From Albula goreensis (taxonomy: Eukaryota > Chordata > Actinopteri > Albuliformes > Albulidae), in the NCBI GenBank assembly GCA_022829145.1, contig CM040752.1, positions 26,345,586-26,409,585 of the forward strand: a stretch of 64,000 nucleotides of DNA, written 5' to 3'. The translations under genes and the position numbers were made by a program. The first letter of the stretch is position 1. Each line of letters begins with the position of its first letter. Below, one piece after another: positions 58,411 through 64,000 of this stretch. The notes under the pieces were generated by a model. It made no database searches, was not told the DNA's origin, and saw only the letters and a list, made by a program, of their open reading frames with translations.

Positions 58411-59749
58411 TACACCCAATAGGTTAGTGCACCGGGCAGAGACAATACCAAATTTTCAGTGCCACAACCAAGGAAAGTAGTCATTACATTGACCTAGAGC
58501 ATATCGTCACATACTCAAATCAGTTGAAGAGGAGGTTTTGGTACAAAAGTATATAGTGAAAAGTAGAGGAAAAACTGTCCTAGGTTAGCTGTGTCAAGAT
58601 ATAATTTAAACAGATGTGATTTCAGTTTGTGGAGGAACATGGGCAGATATTCTGTTGTCCTTATGTAACAGTATGTTACCAATAGTAGGCATGTTAAAAA
58701 GGAGGGTAGCTGGGCCATCCTCCTTTTGAATTGTTCTATTTGTTAATATAGAGGAAAGCTGAGGGGGATATAGAGGAGATATAGAGAGATATCACCACAG
58801 AAAGGCTATCTTAAGATGCCATGCTATGTTGCCAAGAGAAAACAATACATGCACTTTGCAGGGTGGAGGAGTTTATTATTAGGCTACCTGACAATATTGC
58901 TTTCTAGCAATAGAAAGCATTTCTGCTCAGAATTAACAAAGGGCTATTGATATCAGATGCCAAATCCCTGTCATAAGGAAACGTGGAGGTTGTTTAAACA
59001 AGGGGATGTGGGGGGAAGTAAGGATTAAAGAGAATTATGGAGATTCTGGACTCTGGAAGAATTTTCAAGTCTTTACATCTATTGAATAATGGTTTGCAGT
59101 GTTACTGCTGGCTTGATGAGATTGAAGTGGTTCTCTGATGGAACTTTGCTGTCCTAAAATGTCTCTCCTGTGTACTAGCTCTAAACATGAGAGGTTGAAC
59201 ACTTGGGTGTTTGTCTTGATCTGATGCCAGTTTTGGTCTTTCCACCAGTCACATGATTCAGGCCTTTAATGTGTGCGTCAGACACCATTAACAATGACGG
59301 AGCTTCATTCATTTCCTCTTTTTCATTATCCCCACTAGATTGCTAGATGACTACTCCATCCTTCTTTAGCTAGACTGAAGAAAACAGTCAAGGAATTTTA
59401 GAACAGTTCACATGGATAGTGGGTGGACTACCACTTACATTACACTGAACATTACTTTCCAAACATGTTCCACCACTAGTAGCTGATCCCTGCTTAGTGG
59501 CAGAACCAATGTTCTTATTTACTGTAATAGCCAACTGTGTTATCTAAATGGGCCAAAGGCTCTTGCGCTAACAGGGAAGCTGGTTTTGAACACAGTGGTC
59601 AAACGTGGTTTGAGCAGCATGGGCAGAGCTTTGGTGAACATGATTTTCCAGCTCCTGTAATCTGCTCACACTTCTGTACTCTCAGCACATTTCTGACAAT
59701 TTCCTCTGCTCTCCACTAATCCAGTCACAAAAAGAGGGAGAGACGTCTC

Positions 59750-60370
59750 AGCACAGATGTAACTTTTCACAGCAAGAGGCCGCACACTCTAAGCCGTTAG
59801 TCCGGCGCATTTCTGAAACGTGAAAATCGTGTCATTCCATGTCATATCTCACCTGCTTAGTGGCCGATAAAATAAAATGTACCCTCCCCACCGTCTTGCT
59901 CCAATTCCCTGCCATGTGTGTTTAGTCGATTTTTTCCTGGCCATAGTGTTTCCTGATGTTTCTACGCCCACTGAAGACATAACAAAGGGGAAATTAAATA
60001 AGAGCAGAGGCTTCTCTAATAATGAGCCAAACCTTTGAAAGGCAACAACAAAGACAAATAAAAGCACCGTACATAGGTGGGATCCCACTGGACAGAACAG
60101 CAGGAGTGGGGGAGGAACATAGAGGTGAGGCAAAGAGGGACAGCATGGGCGTGCTTGTTACAATGCTTCTGAGCCATGGGAAAACACAGTATTTTTTACA
60201 TGAAAAAGACAACAAAATCCAATCCCCCACAGTGCATTCTGTTTTTTCCTTTCTTTCCGAGTGCCAATGAAGATGCGAGACCGGTGGAGTGGGTGAGGGA
60301 TGGGACGCAGCACAAAGCGATTTATAAATAGTCGACATGCTGTTCTCATCACGACTGATCAAAGAGAAGC
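59750..60370. promoter_or_regulatory. Candidate conserved non-coding element, xkr7 intron 1
   Basis: A complex block with a TCF/LEF-type CTTTGAA at 60033-60039 next to SOX-type AACAACAAAG and GACAAATAAA words. No coding potential is recognised. Regulatory role is inferred. Confidence 0.3.
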
Positions 60371-60536
60371 CTGGGCACTGCAGTCCCCCTCTCCAAACAC
60401 CCCTTACCCCAATACCACCTTGTGTTTGGGGTGGGGAGGTTTTGGGCCATAACACCTTTCTAATCTAATATGCTTTAATGACACAATTCAATCATTCTCA
60501 TTGATATAAAAAGGCCAAAACACTGACTTTCTGTGA

Positions 60537-60575
<39 letters not shown>

Positions 60576-60662
60576 GCAGAATCAGTGAAAGATAGAGAGA
60601 TGGGAAGAGAGAAAGAGGCAGAGAGAGAAAAAGATGGGAGGAGAGAGAGAGAGAGAGAGAGA
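60537..60662. repeat. (GT)n/(GA)n compound microsatellite
   Basis: GT units at 60537-60550 run into GA units at 60551-60575, then interrupted GA-rich sequence and a second GA run at 60640-60662. Confidence 0.93.
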
Positions 60663-63600
60663 TAGAGTATGTCATTTTCTTTCCAATTTAGTAAAGGTTG
60701 ATTTGAAAATATTGAGGTTCCTGGAGGTTCACTGAGGCTGCAAGTGAGATTATTCAGAATCTTTGCTTTGCAAAACATTCAAATTCAGTATGAATACCTG
60801 ACTACTTTTCAACATGGAGCTACTTGGAGAAGTAGTAGCGACTCGAGTGAATGACCTGATTGTTTCTGCAACAACATCAGTAACAACATTTAATACTTTA
60901 CAATGAACTGATTTGTCTGACATGATGCTTTCCTCTAACTGGCACAGAAAAAGTTCTGCTAGCATTGACACCTGGCACTTGGCTACAGCCCGCTATGTGT
61001 AGCCTGGCATCCTGTTCAGGAAAATGACAGAGTAATGGTATCATACTGACAGCTGCATGCTAACTTAAATTAGGATAAGCACTGCATATTTGATCAAGGT
61101 TTGAACATAGCTCTCCAGTGCTTATAATAGAATTCATACTGGCTGGCTGGAAATCCTTTTAGCAAGCAAAACCCCAAAATATTTCCTGTGTTACTAAAAA
61201 GAAACATTTCCATATAATGAGTGCTAATGAATATGCAATTAATAATTGAATAAATGAACAAACAACCATCATATCGTAATATGTAGATACTTAGTCTGCA
61301 CTGTTAAGCTATAAGAAGACTTTCCCTAATGAAAACCTCCATTGAACCACAGGGACTAATTTTACATCTTAAAACTTCTCCTGAAATAGTGTTTGTTTTT
61401 GTTATTCGCAAAGATTTTCAGCCTAACAGTAATAACCACAAGAGCTGAATGCCTATCCAAAAAAATGAGAAATCAAAGGAGCGATGTTGGCAATATATGT
61501 TATGTGTGCATGTTTCCAGAACATTCTGGAATTTGTGTGAAAGCTTGCCATGTTTGAGACCCTTAAGTTGAGGAGACGTGAGACGTCGAGCAAAGGCAGT
61601 TCCATACGAATCGACTGACTCATGCTGGTGACCTTCAGAAGCACTTGGCAACGTGAAAGTGCTTTAGCCGGCTGTGGCTCCTCCATACAGCACAGCCAGT
61701 GGCACTTGGCAAGCTACAATGATACTTTTACTCTTTCACTTGAAAACCACCCTCAACCAGTTTTTATTTACACAATTCAAATAAAGCACACTGGCACTGA
61801 TTCATTTTCTCTTGATTGCATCTTAATGAGATACGTCTGCCTTCATTCACGTGACAGCAAGTCATAATGGAAAAAGAAAACTGTTGGTTTAGTTCTAAAC
61901 TGACCTCTGACCTGTTACAATCAAAATGATTTACTGTAATGCACTCTCTTTATTACAATGAAAGCTTTTCAGCATGCACTCTGCAGTGCAGAAACATAAT
62001 GCTACCTCGTTAGACACAATTAAATACCGAAGCTTTGGCCACAGATGGGTGATCTTTATTAAAATTGGCGGCTTCATCAATCATGAAAAACAGGTTGAGA
62101 GTTATTAAGTTAAGTTATCTACCTTTATTATTTTTAACTCCCAACAGGAAGTTCTACCTCTCCATAAAGCAAACCAGTATCTCTCCAACTATATTGTGGT
62201 GGCATTGTGAACAGACCTCTCATCCACCCCTTTTTTTGGAAGGTTGTAGATGTGTTATTAAACAAAATTTTATTTCCCCCTGAAATCATTGGTGAACTTT
62301 ACAGGGACAGTTTTATGTGTTTAGTTTCGGTGTAACTGTTTAGGCCAGGCAACACCACCTACATGTCTTGCACAAGGGAACGATTTGTTTCTAACACCTG
62401 TGCAGTGGTGGAAAGCAACTGACAGCACAGTGCCTCTGAATGAACATGCTGAGACACACGAGCCACACAACGGTTTAACACTCTACAATTTAAAATTGCA
62501 ACAAGAGATTCCAGGTTCATAAGGTAGATAGACAACTTCTTGCCGCAATTTCTTTGCATTATCCTAGTAGTTTGTGTCATCCTCCAAGCAACCTTCCAGA
62601 GGAAGAAAAGATCCCTCAACTGCACTTGCAATAACGATTTACTGAAAAAACAGCAAATCTCTAAACAGTTATGTTGTATTAATATTTACTAAAATGAAAT
62701 TTCATTTGATAATGTTCATCGAAATAGTCCTTGTTCAGGTGAATTGCTTGGAATTCATGGAGATGTATCAGAGGTAGGCAAAACTGGTCCTGAAGTGCTG
62801 AACACATTTATGTTTTTTTATTCTGATTGAACTTTTGATCACAATTTGAACAATTATTAAGTTCCCAAACCTAGACAGTCAGAGTATTTAGTGTAAAACT
62901 CTAATATATGGTCAGTAGCATTCATCAAGCCTAATAATGAGTAAAAATGATGTAGTTAAGAGCTTGACTACAGTAAAAACCAGTCATGCCCATTTCAGTC
63001 CAGGAACATGGTTGCTTATCTCCTGCTTGTGGTGCGTGTTCACACTATGCACGCCAGTTTCATTTCATCGCTTCCAAAGTGCATGTGCTCTCCATGGAGC
63101 AATGTGCTCACTCAACAAATTCAACCACCCTTCCACTACACCTGCTCATCCCCTCCCCCTCCCCCAGCACTGCAAACTCTGCAGCTGCAGGCACATTTTG
63201 AAGGGAGGCATACTGTCATATGTGAACACACATATGGAGGGACTCATATTGGGAATTTATTTTGGCATTGAGCAATATTAATTGCGCAGGAACAATAAGT
63301 ACTTGAGCAGTCGAAGGGGCCTCTTTGTGCATTGACCTAGGAGAGTGTTTCACTTTAGCTTTTTCTTTGTTGTTTTTCATTAGGTTGTTTTTCACTGTCA
63401 CAGTATTTAACTCTGGTCTAATCCAACACTAGTACCCCAGATGGGCAGAACAGGGACCAAAGCAATTGTTTAAACTATGGTGGGATTAGTGCAGTGGAAA
63501 CTCATTACCTCGACCTAACGTGGGTAATTAGTATAAATTAGCAATACTGCATGTTTGGAGGAGAAGGCAGAGGGAAGGCTGCTGAAGCATATGACTTTGT

Positions 63601-64000
63601 ATCCCAGCACTGCACACAAAATGAGGAGCCAATGTTTAGTCTATTTTTATTCATTAAAAACACTGTAATATTAATAATTCAAAAGTAAAATCAGAAACAG
63701 CGTGATAATGTAAATGTGTAGGTATTTGGACATGTGCTTCCGTTGCTAATGTGATTGTCAGTTTTGGAACCTCGGTATTAATTTGAGAGGAAGGAATATA
63801 ACAATCCGTGGCACGCACGTCGGTGGAGTGTAGCTGGAGTGATGTGCACCACTGCTCCCCGTTGTGCTCTTGCCTTTGTGCTCTGTGATAATGGCATAGG
63901 GAGAGCAGAGGTGACACCTGGGACAGGTATGGCAACGCTGCTGGCAACAGCTCAACCCCCAAGCAGCAGCCTGACTGACACCAGGTGACTTCTCTGCTTT

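Overview
This is a window of vertebrate nuclear DNA, most likely from a ray-finned (teleost) fish. It is AT-rich, with short GT-AG exons separated by introns that carry microsatellites, minisatellites and tRNA-derived SINE relics of the kind common in fish. All four genes I can support lie on the minus strand. The largest open frames on the plus strand are antisense shadows of their exons.

Reading from low to high coordinates: (1) 1-2300, no gene seen. (2) rps21, ribosomal protein eS21, 2.3-4.6 kb, complete: five coding exons, an 83-residue product, and a non-coding first exon starting with a 5'TOP-like pyrimidine tract. (3) cables2, Cdk5 and Abl enzyme substrate 2, coding exons 9891-26191. 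All nine exons could be joined in phase to a 505-residue protein ending in a cyclin-box domain. Its first intron appears to use a GC-AG donor. (4) ccm2l, the paralogue of the cerebral cavernous malformation scaffold CCM2, 28587-37584: ten coding exons, 621 residues. Its PTB domain is interrupted by a glycine-rich insert with about ten GSWERR-type repeats. A 35-bp minisatellite fills most of its third intron, and a SINE fills much of its second. (5) xkr7, an XK-related multi-pass membrane protein, partial: its second and last exons lie at 54102-54301 and 46234-47189. The first exon is not visible and presumably lies beyond 64000.

The genes have no evident joint pathway; they are neighbours by synteny. 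From memory, human XKR7 and CCM2L are adjacent at 20q11.21, while CABLES2 and RPS21 are adjacent at 20q13.33. This window joins both pairs head-to-tail within 55 kb. The long non-coding stretches (cables2 introns 2, 5 and 6; the ccm2l-xkr7 interval; xkr7 introns 1 and 2) contain GC-richer, low-repeat blocks with clustered transcription-factor-like words. These are candidate conserved regulatory elements, but the single sequence cannot prove conservation. I found no prokaryotic-type system, CRISPR array or intact transposon. The most unusual items are the ccm2l repeat insert, the adjoining 35-bp minisatellite, and the cables2 GC-AG intron with its C-tract acceptor.
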